A DNA stretch of 64,000 nucleotides from Ophiodon elongatus (taxonomy: Eukaryota; Chordata; Actinopteri; Perciformes; Hexagrammidae): positions 559,001 to 623,000 of the forward strand of contig JACSYO010001716.1 in the NCBI GenBank assembly GCA_016806645.1. The letters are read 5' to 3'. Shown here one piece after another: positions 33,565 through 44,772 of this stretch. Below the pieces are notes generated by a model, which saw nothing but the letters and a program-made list of their open reading frames with translations, ran no database searches and was not told the DNA's origin. Numbering within the stretch: the first letter of the stretch is position 1; the number at the start of each line of letters is the position of its first letter. The position numbers and the translations under genes are program-made.

Positions 33565-33715
33565 TAAGTCTTCTTCAATGCATGATGTTCATTTCGTACT
33601 AATGGTCCAATTTAGAGTCAAATAGACCATAAAGCAGGGTATGCTTTAGGGCAGGGCTAACTTGTGATTGACAGGTCTACCACAACGTTGTCTGGTCTGG
33701 GAGTTGTCCATGATT
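33565..33715 (+). repeat. Interspersed repeat family A, copy 3 (partial)
   Basis: AAGTCTTCTTCAATG, TTTAGAGTCAAATAGACCAT, AAAGCAGGGTATGCTTTAGG and GTGATTGACAGGTC match the central blocks of 43960-44340. The GCATTCTCTC/GGGGGCGACT block is missing. Confidence 0.8.
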
Positions 33716-34079
33716 TTGTGTAAGAAAATGAACCCTTTAACTGTGTTTTCAGTTCATGAAAGTTGATTGTAACATCACCACACTCACATTTTGTACCAGA
33801 TATTTGTTGATGCTGCTATGTGGTGATGAATGGCAGGGTCTATGATCATTGGTTTTTAAACCTCCCATAACACAACAGCTACACAATAGGCTCCTGTCTC
33901 TGATGCCATGTTTCTCTGTCTGCCAAGGCTAGCGTTGAATAAACCTCAAACTTGGCATGGCTCTGAAGCTACATTTTTATATGGAATGAATTGGAGGTGA
34001 GAAGACGTGTTCCAACCTGGTTATTGTGGATGTTACGTGATCGACTGTGAGGTTGTATCTGGATGATAAGTCTTTAATC

Positions 34080-34690
34080 CTAGCAGTGAGATAATTAGTT
34101 CAATTGTCACATACATAAAGGTACATACATAAAATTGGACCTCTGCTTTTAACCACCCTAAGCCCTTTAGGAGCAGTGGGCTCAATGCTGGCCTTTGGCA
34201 TCGGCGGTAGGCCAATGCTCGGGGCACCATCCATCCATAAGAAAAAAATAAAAAGTTTGAGCGTTTACTTTTTGTTTTTACTAGCACTATTTTAATACTG
34301 TATTTCAGAATATAACAAAACACATAACTATGTTAGAAAGATCTTTCAGGGGCTTGGGGACTAACCTACCACATAATTATGAAGAATACCATTTTTCTTT
34401 TAATGTGATCTGCATTGCTTAATCTTAAAGACATAAAGCTGTACAGTTTCCTTTAGAGTATGAACACGATGATCGGTGGTGGTATTGGCTGCGATCCAAG
34501 GGCACTTGCTAAAATCTAGCTCAGGGTACCAAATTGGTCAGGGCCGGCTCTGAGTGGGCTGCTTTGAAGCAGGGGCTCTGTGTCTCGCTCAAGGAGACTT
34601 TGAGATGCGGACGGGGGATCAAACCGCCAACTTTGTGGTTCAGGGACGACCCGCTCTACCAAACTAATGAGATAGCTGTGCTATGACATG
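34080..34690 (-). mobile_element. tRNA-derived SINE (34500-34690) plus repeat body
   Basis: On the minus strand from 34690: TTGGTAGAGCGGGTCGTCCC (A-box part), then GGTTTGATCCC (degraded B box) and TCTCCTTGAGCGAGACACAG. This parallels the SINE at 32431-32656 in the same orientation. 34090-34180 (CATAAAGGTACATACATAAA, then TTTTAACCACCCTAAGC and AGGAGCAGTGGGC) is another repeat piece and may belong to the same element. Confidence 0.6.
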
Positions 34691-34868
34691 TAGCTCTTGG
34701 TTGAGGTCTATAAATCTGTTGTTAACTCCATCACTTAGGCCAAACTTTAAGCAAATACGTCAACCAAAATGCAATCAAGGACAAAGTACAAAGCTTTTGA
34801 CCTGAACAACGGTGACTGTGATTTGTGTTCCGCATGCTGATTCTTTTGTAACATGACCAATTCATTAC

Positions 34869-34900
34869 AAAAGTGCATTAAGTGCACTTAATGCACTTTT
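34869..34900. repeat. Perfect 32-bp palindrome
   Basis: AAAAGTGCATTAAGTG is immediately followed by its exact reverse complement, with no spacer. Centre between 34884 and 34885. Confidence 0.97.
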
Positions 34901-35088
34901 AAGCTGTTGGCTTCCTTCTCTGTGTTTGGACATAACCTCAGAAAAGGGTGTGGAGATCCAGAAGAAGCAGAATAGAGTAGAACCTTTGCTTCTTTGAAAG
35001 GAGCCAGTTGAGGTAGATTGGGCATCTGATAAGGATGCCTCCTTAACCCCTCCCTTTAGAGGTTTCCTGGACACGTGCATCAAGACAT

Positions 35089-35155
35089 CAGAATCTGAAT
35101 CAGCTTTATTGGCCATGTATGCGTACGCATACAAGGAATTGTGTACAATTGACAA
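35089..35155 (-). repeat. LINE/SINE 3' tail remnant
   Basis: AGAATCTGAATCAGCTTTATTGG then CATGTATGCGTACGCATACA and AGGAATTGTG is a widespread fish repeat end, here in minus orientation. The GTATGCGTACGCATAC core is an exact 16-bp palindrome. Confidence 0.6.
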
Positions 35156-37549
35156 AGTACAGATGTTCCTCTGTTTGGTTGCGGACGGAAGGATTCAGCG
35201 AGTGTTGTTGATGATGTCAGGGCGGTAACATCACTACGGCGATCAGTTTAACAAGTTACCTCTGCTTGTTGGTACATTAAATTGAAGCTTTGGAGCCTTG
35301 AGTTAATACTAGTCTTTGAACCTACTTAGTGCTCAACTTGTCTACTGTGTTTTGCTGCAATATGAAAGGAAGAACACGGGCCACAGAGCTTTATTGCAGC
35401 CCGTGTCAATTATATGCTTGGACTATAGCTTCAATGGGCATTTTCAGCATCAGCAACATATGCATGCTCCATAGCGCTTGATTGCCCGAGGAGACAAGCA
35501 GACGTACGAACACCGGGGGCTCCAAAACCAATGTCAAAAACATTGGCCACTACGTTCAATTTCTTTAAGGATTTAAGCATTATTTATTGTCATTATGTAA
35601 AACAGGGACGCACAATGTAAATCAGTCCATTTATCCCACAACAAACACATGGCAAACAAAACATAACCAGTAGTACATTCCTGTAGAGCATTTCTTTGAA
35701 TTTGCATCATAAGGAATGTGAACAGCAGCAACACAAACATTTCTCTGGGCAGACAATATGGCTGACATCTTCACATTAAAAATTCAACATGAGAACATTC
35801 TCTCTGTCCTGCTGTCCACCCGTCAAGTGCAGCTTGATCCAGCATGAACGATGGATCCAGGTCTCTGTGAGGATGTGGACCCAGTCCCCGACCTCCCGCT
35901 GCTGGGGTCGCCTGAAGTCTCATTTCATTCATCTTGTTTCTTGCTGCCAGACATCAGACTTTTCCAATGTTAATGAACGTCTTATGTCATATGCCATTAG
36001 TGCTCCAGCAATAAACACAAACAAAAAATACAACTAAAGACAAAAAAATAGCAACACTGCGGCGTCATTAAGTAAAACATTATATAGCGTCAACAACTGC
36101 AGAGAAACGGCTTAATGCCCGACAGAAGAGAGATCGTGTGTAAAGAATAGACTTCGCTACCGACAAACGAGCACGTGCAGTCAGCACACCCTGCTGAAAC
36201 CAAGCAGGTGCTCCTGAAAGGAGCGTTAGCAGCTAAACTCAACACATTAAATGACTTTCTGGAGCCTTCTCACGGCCCATACCAGCTGCCAGCACTCAAA
36301 AGTGTTTACATCCAAACAGTCAATCCCAACACACTCAGGTGTCAATTTTTCTGTCTTGTTGACAAGCAGCCAGTTCACTTACACTGCTGTCATTTTGGAT
36401 AATCAGGTTTCCCCCCTCCACAGAGAGCATGGCTGGCAGTGGAAGCAGATGCTGCCAGGCTACCGCTGATCCCCGAGCTCAATCATGTCTATTAAAAAAC
36501 ACTGCGATGATGGATGTCTCTTCCTCCTCTCTCTCTCTCTAACAGCTAGGCAGTTGGCTAATTGTAGCCTACAAGAGAATTAATTTGAAAATATTAAAAC
36601 TCTCCTCTCTGTTATGAACAGACGAGAGCTGTGGATGTTGTTGGCTGCAGAATGATCTCCACGAAGTGGACAGGAAGAGAAGGCAGGCTGTGAAACACTA
36701 CTAAAAACTATCAATGAGTTTCGTGGTTTGTAAGATTCAAGATTTAAAAAAAAGCATTATTGTTTATCACATAATGATAGAAAATTGCCTTAGGTTTGGG
36801 GCTCACAAACAACATAAAAATCAAACACCCGTGAAAGACTCATAAAATGACATTAACACGCAAACAGCCCCATAAATAAATTGGAGTGTGTACAAAGTTA
36901 CATTAAACAGTAGTGACAGGGTTTGGCCTTGTTTAAAATGGATATTTCAGTGGGAATTCAAGATTTTTTGTTGGTTGCTTCTCTTTTTGGTCAGACGTGC
37001 TGTGAAACAGCGATCAGACGGGAGCAGCTGGACGCATTGGTGAAGGGTCCTCAGTGAGGAAGGCTGCTCTTTGTTTCACTGCTGGAGAGGACTGACAGTT
37101 GGGTCTGAGGAGTGCCGGTGAGTTTGGATGCATGCATCGATGACACTTGTGAGTTATTGGAAAAATTGTTCCAGGATGCAACGTCATGCCATCACACTCG
37201 TCTTCGAGTGATCAGTGAGGACAAGGACGATGGCGGTTGATCTAAGTGCCAAAATTATAGAAAGTGCAAGCAGTGCAGCTGCACCCAGCATCCAGTTGAA
37301 TATGTTTATCAGTGAAAATAAAAGATTTTACATGACGTCATGTGACTGATATACATCAACTAAAATGCAGACCCCTCTCAATGAAGTGAAATGAGTAGTC
37401 AAATCATTTATATTAAAAGTGATGAAAGCAATGACCTCGTTCAACACAGGTGAACCACAGACCATATCCACATGGGGTGTAACGTCTCGTGAAAACCACA
37501 AGTTCAATCTAGTATAGAGAACATCATACACAAATAATTATAAAACATA
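35156..37549. other. Intergenic stretch, nothing firmly recognised
   Basis: No gene that I can support. Fragments at 35575-35660 and 36750-36830 (TTATTGTCATTATGTAAAAC, GCATTATTGTTTATCACATA) look like repeat tails. A (CT)n run of about 20 bases lies at 36522-36541. Confidence 0.45.
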
Positions 37550-39332
37550 ATTAAAGCTGCGAGCAGCGATGAACGGGTCCGAGCCCCTCTGCGCTGGCGG
37601 GACGCCGGCTCGCTCAGCCGAGAACGTTCGCCCACCTGTCGGACGTTTTTTTGCGTGACGCAGGAAATTACGCTTTGCAAATACTTTACCAGTTCCTATC
37701 CACTGTGCGCTGCTAGACGACACGTTCAACACCATGCATCATGTTTCTCTATGTGATTAATGAGGATTCAGGTAAAATGGCCACCACGCCACAGTCACGC
37801 CGTTGTGTGAAATGTAAAGCTTTTGATAACTTTTATTCACAAAGGTCTTTAGATCATACTGACCAAATTTGAAGTGGATCTGACAAACTCCCTAGGAGGA
37901 GTTTGTAAAAGTAAAGCGCTTAGAAAAGGGGCAAAAAATAATGAAAAAACCACACAGAAATACAAATGGTACAGTTTAGAGCATGGTGCCAAGAGACTTT
38001 TTTTAAGTATCCATGTGATACATGTGCATACCAAATCATATATGTAGGAGTAACGTAACGCTGGGGCTGCTCTTTTGAAAATGTATAGAAAACGTGTAGG
38101 GGGCGCTATTCAGGCAATTCTTTATGGCCAAGCCAAACACCCACATAAATGATTTATTTCCATCACCTATGACACATGTGTAAAGTTGCATGAGTTTTTG
38201 AGCATCCCAAGTCACTAAACAAACAGCTTCATTTTACGTGGCAATGATGCGTCGCCATGGCAACAGAGTTTCATAAAAACTCACAATATTCATGATCATG
38301 CATCAGCAATGTGTTAAGGCTTTCCATACCAAATCTGAGGTCAATCTGGTCAACTGGCTCAGAGGAGTACATCAAAGTATAAAACATGTCATTTCCTTTT
38401 GCCAGTAGGTGGCGCTATGACAATGTGAACATTTCTTCATGGAAATGTATTCAGGCCTGGACCAGCATCATGCATGAGACATTTTGGGCGGATTGGATGA
38501 TGTACCTTGGAGTTACAAAAACTTTCTCTCTCATAGCGAACCTCACAAAATGGGTGTGAAATGGGCGTCACATCACGTCAAGGCAGTTTAGAAAAAACTG
38601 ACAATTTTAATAATTTTTCATCACAAAGGTCTAAAGAGCATCCTGAGCAAATTTGAAGTCGATCGCATAAATTCTGTGGGAGAAGTTCGCAAAAGTACAA
38701 AGGCTGAAAACGGCGAAAAATGACAAAATAGGACAAATTGGCTGAATTACTGTAACGCCCCCTAATGTTTAAATGGCATAAAAATGTCAGGGTATGTTAC
38801 AGGATGCAATGTGCACATATGCTGCAAATTTTGCAGCCACGCCGCTAAGATGTTCATTGGTCCCTATTTTATGAATGCAATAGTATATCAACAAGCTTTT
38901 GATACATTTTGATGATATAGCTCCACTAATGATCCACAGCAAATTTGATATGAATCGGACCCAGCCTGTAGGAGGAGTTTGCAAGAATGTGTTTTTAACA
39001 AAATTCAAAATGGCAGAAAATTTAACTAGGCGGAGTTTAGAGGTTTGAGAGGCTTTTTTGTAGAACAGGTGGAGATGGACATGTGTGTGAAATTTCAAGT
39101 AAATCGGACAAACTGGCTGAGGGGCGATGTCTGTCCAACTTCTAGGGGGCGCTAGAGAGCCATTTTTTAAAACACAAATATGACACCTATATCACACGTC
39201 TATTTTCACCAAGCCTGACAAGCGTGCCAAATTTGGTGAATTTTCGAGCATGACAAGTACCCCAAATTGCGTCCTTAGAATTTCAATAGGGTCCTCCCGG
39301 ACCGACCACGTCAGTGCTCGGACCCTAATTAA
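37550..39332 (+). mobile_element. ~1.8-kb interspersed element family B, copy 1
   Basis: Starts TTAAAGCTGCGAGCAGCGAT, then GAACGGGTCCGAGC; ends GTGCTCGGACCCTAATTAA. GGGTCCGAGC and GCTCGGACCC are exact inverted repeats just inside the two ends. Inside are repeated modules of the type 'CTAGGAGGAGTTTGTAAAAGT' and 'TGGCGCTATGACAATG', but no long open frame. A second copy in the same orientation lies at 47802-49606. It looks like a non-autonomous DNA element of fish genomes; the superfamily is not clear to me. Confidence 0.8.
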
Positions 39333-42299
39333 GGCCTTTTGAGTGTATCAATTCAGAATATTTGTCTTCGGGAAAGGTCTTTTGGGATGTATCACCTTCT
39401 CCGTTGAGATGAAACAAGGAGAGGATGTTCTTTGGCCTCCTTGTAATGTAATGCCTGACCGTTATGTGGTCCAGATTTCCTGTTCTCATGGCTGCTTTGT
39501 GCTCAGAAACACTTGACTTTAAGAGCTCTTGTAGGTCTTCCTATGTAGGGAAAGTCAACATTTGCAGAGGTGCAACTCTACTTTTGATGTACTTTTGTTT
39601 CTGTAGCTGAGTATCCATTTGAAACACGTTCTTGCTGCCTTTTGTTTTAGAAGAAGAGAAGAACAAAAGAAGAAGAAAACGCATGCCTTCCTGAATGGAG
39701 TAAATCCTTGATGAACACGTGTTTCTGCAACACTTCCTCCACTCGAAGTCTTTTAAATTGTATGATTTTGGCAAAAGAAATGCACATGTTTGGGTAGTAG
39801 TGAGCACACGACTGGATTAACGAGACTTGGATTATTCTGCACGAGTTGTGTGGTAGTTTGTGGACAGATCTTTGATACAGTTTTGCTGTCGTAGCAGCCA
39901 TTTACTTTAATTCAGCAAGGATCCACTTTGAAAACGACGTTTTCTTCAAGAATTCTGAGTAATTGATGATATGATAATGGTAAATGGTAAATGTACTGTA
40001 CTTGTATCGCGCTTTTCTAGTCATACGACTACTCAATAATGGTCATTTTAATGGTGGAGTATTCCTTTAAGAAAATGTGTATATTTATATGAAAATATAT
40101 CTTCTTTGGCTTGTTCTCCCCGTTATCACAGACATTTTATTTAGTTGTAGTTTTATTTAGTTGTAGTTTTATATCACCAAAAAAGAGGATCGTGGATGAT
40201 CTCCCCATTTTGTAATTAGTTGGTGGCCATTAGTGGTCATGCAGTGCCCTCTGTTGAACTTTAGAATGAACTACAAGGAGATGTTGCTAAGTAATACTGT
40301 AGTTTCTATTCTAATGTAACTCTTTTATTTCTTTTGATTATAGACCACTTTGATGAAGGACTGATTCCATACTGACATATATGTTTACTTTAGTTAATTT
40401 TGTTTGATTAGTTGTACTTTGATACATTTTGTAAATAAAATTGATGGATTGGATTGCAATACAATGACTTAGGCTGCTTCATTACAGTACAAAGTTAACT
40501 GAAAAATGTTGAATGAGGAATTCTGTAAACACACAATGTTCTAACTTTCTTTAATATCAAGTATATGTATATATGTCTTCTAATAAATGATTATCAGAAT
40601 GGTCCTCGAATTTCAGGAGTCAATAAATTCTTAGTTAAAAGTATGATTTATTAAAGGTTACTAAAGGTTACTTTTTGCATCTTCATTCAAAACATTTTTT
40701 TTTTTTTTACCAATTGCACACAGAGTGTATTTTTGCCGTCCCTCGATCACGCAATCAGCCAATAGCAGGCCTGCAGAGGTGACGCATCATCACGTCAATC
40801 AAAATAGCTTCATGAAGAAGTTGGCTATGTCTAACATCACTACCTAGTTACTGGACAGTATTTTACGTAGTGGTTTAGTACGTAATAATCCCACAATGTG
40901 TGTTGTTAAATGAATGTCACGTTCAATAGAAGTTAAAAAAACAAAAAACAGCATGCAACTCAACACGTTAGTGATGTCTTGTTGGAAGAAGAGGCCAATA
41001 CAAGTACCAGCACGTGACTCGTGGATGCCAACTCAACCTGCTTCTCACTCTCAGTGTCTGACTGCCACATGAGGGTTTGGGGCTTGAGAATCATGGTCAC
41101 ACAGCCTAGTTTTGCCTTTTGAATTGATGACTCATCAGTCATTTGGTAACCAAATTTAGGCTGCTGATGGTCCAAACTTATCTGAGTTTCTCAGGTTATG
41201 AATTAAATCTGCTTAAATTGACGGGGGGGTTCTCTTCTTTTTGGCTGTTTGTGAGCAGAAGAACAAGTTGTAAACACAACAAACAGATCATCATCTTAAA
41301 AAGTTCTCCTGCTATAGTCTCTCTATCTGTCTGCTGTCTGGGCATAAGGCATAGACTAAGAAGATTGTAGACTTTGGTTTTGAGGCCTCTAGTTTGGCCG
41401 TCGCCATCTAAATATAGTGTGACCATATTTTCGTGACCCTTAAATGTACCACGCCGCCATGCATGCACACATGTATGCCCTTATGCACCCGTAGGCGTTT
41501 CCATCAGGATGGGGGATGAGTATTCCTGCGTTTAGCTCACCTAGCGAGCCCACCTTTCAGCACCATGAACAGCGCCTCAGACGAAAAATGATGTTTGGTC
41601 TGCCAAAATCTACCAAAAACCAAAATCTTGAAAACTGTATAACAATAGTGAACACAAAACATGAGGCTTGCATCGGTTTAATAGAATTATTGATGGTCAG
41701 ATCCCTTTTAAAACTAAACACAAGGTATTTGTCAGGGTGCACAAGCACAGCAAAGAGTGACCAGCCGTTGTATATTGTACATCTGTCCATCTTAATATGA
41801 TCTGTTTTATCAGCATGTCAATGGAAAATGTGCTATGTGTCCAGAACGCAGCATTTTTGTTGCTCAGTACTTTACGAGCTCTTTATAAAAGACCGACTGT
41901 CTTTTTTTCGGCATGATGGCTAACAGTTAGCATACAGATTCTGTCAGGAACCACTGCAAGCGTCATAGCAACAACAACATTGATTGATCAACACATACAG
42001 ACAAACTCAGTGTTGAATTCAGACATGTTTTTTTTAGAAGGGGTTAGGTAATAATGAGTGTCACAGAACATAATAAACATCTATGTTAGCTAACAAGTAT
42101 AACACTATTATTAATATTTTAAATGTGGTTAAAACAAGGACAATTTGGTAGTGGCCGATGAAAACCAGGACATTTGAATGTTTTACAGATAAGTGTTGGG
42201 TCTCGGGACAACAAGCTTACAACCGAACGCTGAACAAGAAATGTTACAATTAGCTCATGAACTGAAAACAAACTGTGAAAGGGTTAAAGTTGTAAGACG
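39333..42299. other. Intergenic stretch
   Basis: No gene seen. Small repeat pieces: 39975-40020 (GGTAAATGGTAAATGTACTG, then CGCGCTTTTCTAGTC), a LINE-like tail around 40425-40460 (TTTGTAAATAAAATTGATGG) and a poly-T tract at 40695-40709. Confidence 0.45.
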
Positions 42300-42480
42300 A
42301 AAACAAATACAACTCCCAGACTGGACAACACCGTGGTAGATACCCGTCAATCACAAGGTAGCCCCGCCCTAAAGCATACCCTGCTTTATGATCTACTAAA
42401 TGAACATTTACATTTTTTGCAAACAGAGGAGTCGCCCCCTGCTGACCATTAGAAAGAATGCAAGTTTAAGACACTTTCTT
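42300..42480 (-). repeat. Interspersed repeat family A, copy 4 (partial, inverted)
   Basis: CCGCCCTAAAGCATACCCTG, CTTTATGATCTACTAAATGA, AGAGGAGTCGCCCCCTGCTG and GAAAGAATGCAAG match copies 2 and 5. The middle block with the AGTCTTCTT motif is deleted. Confidence 0.8.
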
Positions 42481-42918
42481 TATTGGCTTTACTTTTTGCC
42501 ACCTGGGACAAAGGTTTGGGTTTCACTGACACAATTACGAATGACAAAGGGTAATGAGATGTAACAAATAATTTGTGGAAATGTTTCATGTCTTCCTGTT
42601 GTGTGCACTCTACCTTATAAATGAACAGATGACAGGCAGCAAAGGTGACTTGAATGCTGGTACAGTGGACGACCCCATGCTGCCCCCTGCTGGTTTGTGA
42701 ACAGACCCTGTAGGGACGCTCCATGTCTCTGTCAGTCATTCACAGCATGTATGAACAGGACAGCACACCGAGAACACACCCACTCCGGAAACTGATGACA
42801 TCACTTTACATACCTTCAGACACTGACACAAACTTCTTTTGTATATAAAATAATAGTTTTAACCCAATCACAAAGTACTTTCTTTAATTCATGTAGTGAT
42901 GTGGGCCTAAAAGAGCAT
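42481..42918. other. Intergenic stretch upstream of renbp, nothing recognised
   Basis: No domain-bearing frame; the minus frame at 42449-42739 is not supported. Confidence 0.4.
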
Positions 42919-42919
42919 C

Positions 42920-42954
<35 letters not shown>

Positions 42955-42985
42955 TTTGTTATTGTTATTATTATTATTATTATTT
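42919..42985. repeat. (TTA)n microsatellite
   Basis: About 20 TTA/TTG triplets. The poly-Asn/poly-Ile frames over it are artefacts. Confidence 0.97.
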
Positions 42986-43089
42986 CCTCCTCTTTTCTGA
43001 CATTTAAAGAGAGATAAGAAAGAAGAGCAGTGCATATGCTTTCTCTCATTTCCAACATTATTGCACAATGACCTCTGTCCCTGCGCGCT

Positions 43090-43341
43090 CGTGAGAACAA
43101 TACCGTAATCTACTCGTTTTATGCTGCATGTGCACATTCCGCACCCCTCTTCGACAGCACAGTGGCGTTTCCTTGAGTAGGAGCGCTCCATGCTGAAAGC
43201 GCGCCACTTCCTCCCCCAGAGCCGCTCCTCACCGGCGGTCATGTGATCGACGGCCAGTCGGGAGCGAGCAGAGCAGAGCAGAGCAGAGCAGAGCGAGCAG
43301 GACGGTCCGTCTCCTCAGTCTGTCTGCACCTGGACCCGAAG
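43090..43341 (+). promoter_or_regulatory. renbp: renbp GC-rich promoter and non-coding first exon
   Basis: GC- and CpG-rich sequence (CGCGCGCTCG near 43082, GAGCCGCTCCTCACCGGCGG near 43218) precedes a clean donor, CCGAAG followed by GTAAGACC at 43341/43342. A (GAGCA)n run of about six units lies at 43263-43300. The next plausible exon carries the renbp start codon, so this would be its 5' UTR exon with a ~1.25-kb first intron. No TATA box is visible. Exon start is not defined by the sequence alone. Confidence 0.5.
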
Positions 43342-43959
43342 GTAAGACCGGGCAGCCCGCGGTGCTCTGCCGGGGCTCTCGTCTTCTTTCGTCTCACCGC
43401 TGCTGACGCGCAGCACTTCTCACTTTGTAGGAGAAACACTCAGGGCGGCTGCAACGCGCCTGCTGACGTTTCTCTCTCTTTCAGAATAGACGAACAACAA
43501 GTTCTTGGTCGGATAATAGTTTCAACATATAACGTTACAGCTAGCTTGTTGTTGGCTCCATACTTTTGATGGCGAAAGATGCCAAGCTAGAACAAATAAA
43601 ATGACAAGTGTTCGGTTTGTGCCTTCAGAGCGTTTGACGTTAAAGGGGACCAGATTTAGCTCATTTTTAGGTTCGTGCTTTTTAAATTTCGTGGCTTTAC
43701 TAGACAGTGTTTACACGCTTTAATGTTTCCTTTGCTGCAGTACAGCGCCTGTCTCTTTAAGTGATTAGTCAGACGGGACACTTGAACGCCTCACAACTCT
43801 TGTATGGTTGTAGTTTCTTTATATTGCCACTTTACTGTAGTCCCTCACTCACTCAGACCACAGGGCGAAATCAGCACTGCGCGCAAGCAGATGGCGCGCG
43901 CACAAAGATGAGCCAATTAAGATTCATATAGAGTGCTGCATGTATTTTTGTAGGCCAAC
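43342..43959. other. renbp intron 1, first part
   Basis: Nothing recognised apart from continuing moderately GC-rich sequence to about 43460. Confidence 0.4.
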
Positions 43960-44340
43960 CAGGCGGCAACCTCTGATTCTGAAGCTGATGCGGGAAGTGT
44001 CTTAAAACCTGCATTCTCTCCTGACCACCAGGGGGCGACTCCTCTGGTTGTATAGAAGTCTATGAGAAAATTACTCTACTTCTCTCTTGATTTATTACCA
44101 CAGTAAACATTGTAAACATGGGTTTATAGTCCCAATCTCTAGTTTCAAGTCTTCTTCAATACAGCATGATGTTCATTTAGTAAATTATGGTCCATTTAGA
44201 GTCAAATAGACCATAAAGCAGGGTATGCTTTAGGGCGTGCTTACTGTGATTGACAGGTCGCTGCCATTACCAGAGCTGTATACAGCGTCTCTACGTCACT
44301 CCTCTGCATTCCAAATATGGTAAATTCCGTTTATCGCAAC
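43960..44340 (+). repeat. Interspersed repeat family A, copy 5
   Basis: Nearly complete: GGCGGCAACCTCTGATTCTG, CCTGCATTCTCTCCTGACCA, GGGGGCGACTCCTCTGG, CAGTAAACATTGTAAACATG, CTCTAGTTTCAAGTCTTCTT, AGCAGGGTATGCTTTAGGGC, GTGATTGACAGGTCGCTGCC and CCTCTGCATTCCAAATATGG. It sits in renbp intron 1. Confidence 0.87.
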
Positions 44341-44603
44341 CGCATTTTTTACTGATGTATTTCATGTCGTATAACAAAAACATTAACATCTCTTAAGCTT
44401 GTGTTAACCACATCCCTTATTTCAGACACTTAATCAAGTTATTTGTGGTAAATAATATCCCAAATTAAGCAGAGAACTTGATTCAAAGTCTCAATCCATG
44501 TTTGGTAAGATAAGTATTGTTGTAATGAAGTCAAAAGTAAACTAGGGAAGGTCATACATTATACCTGTTTTAATACAAACTGATGTTCATGTTTGAAGGA
44601 ACC

Positions 44604-44726
44604 ATGTCTGAGGGGAAGCTGGAGGGGTGGCGAGAGCGGATTCGCAAAGAACTGGACAACGCAGTGGACTTCTGGCTCAAATACTCTCATGACACGACAC
44701 ATGGGTACTGTTCCCAAAAGTTACAA

Positions 44727-44772
<46 letters not shown>

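Noticed and set aside
35789..36037. 82-aa plus frame and its antisense as a possible exon
   Set aside because: No recognisable domain and no matching splice sites at both ends.
37550..39332. Helitron, because the end reads CCCTAA followed by T
   Set aside because: The start lacks a TC terminus and I see no convincing 3' hairpin of the right size; superfamily left open.
42816..43242. Poly-Asn/poly-Ile protein
   Set aside because: Frames over the (TTA)n microsatellite at 42919-42985.
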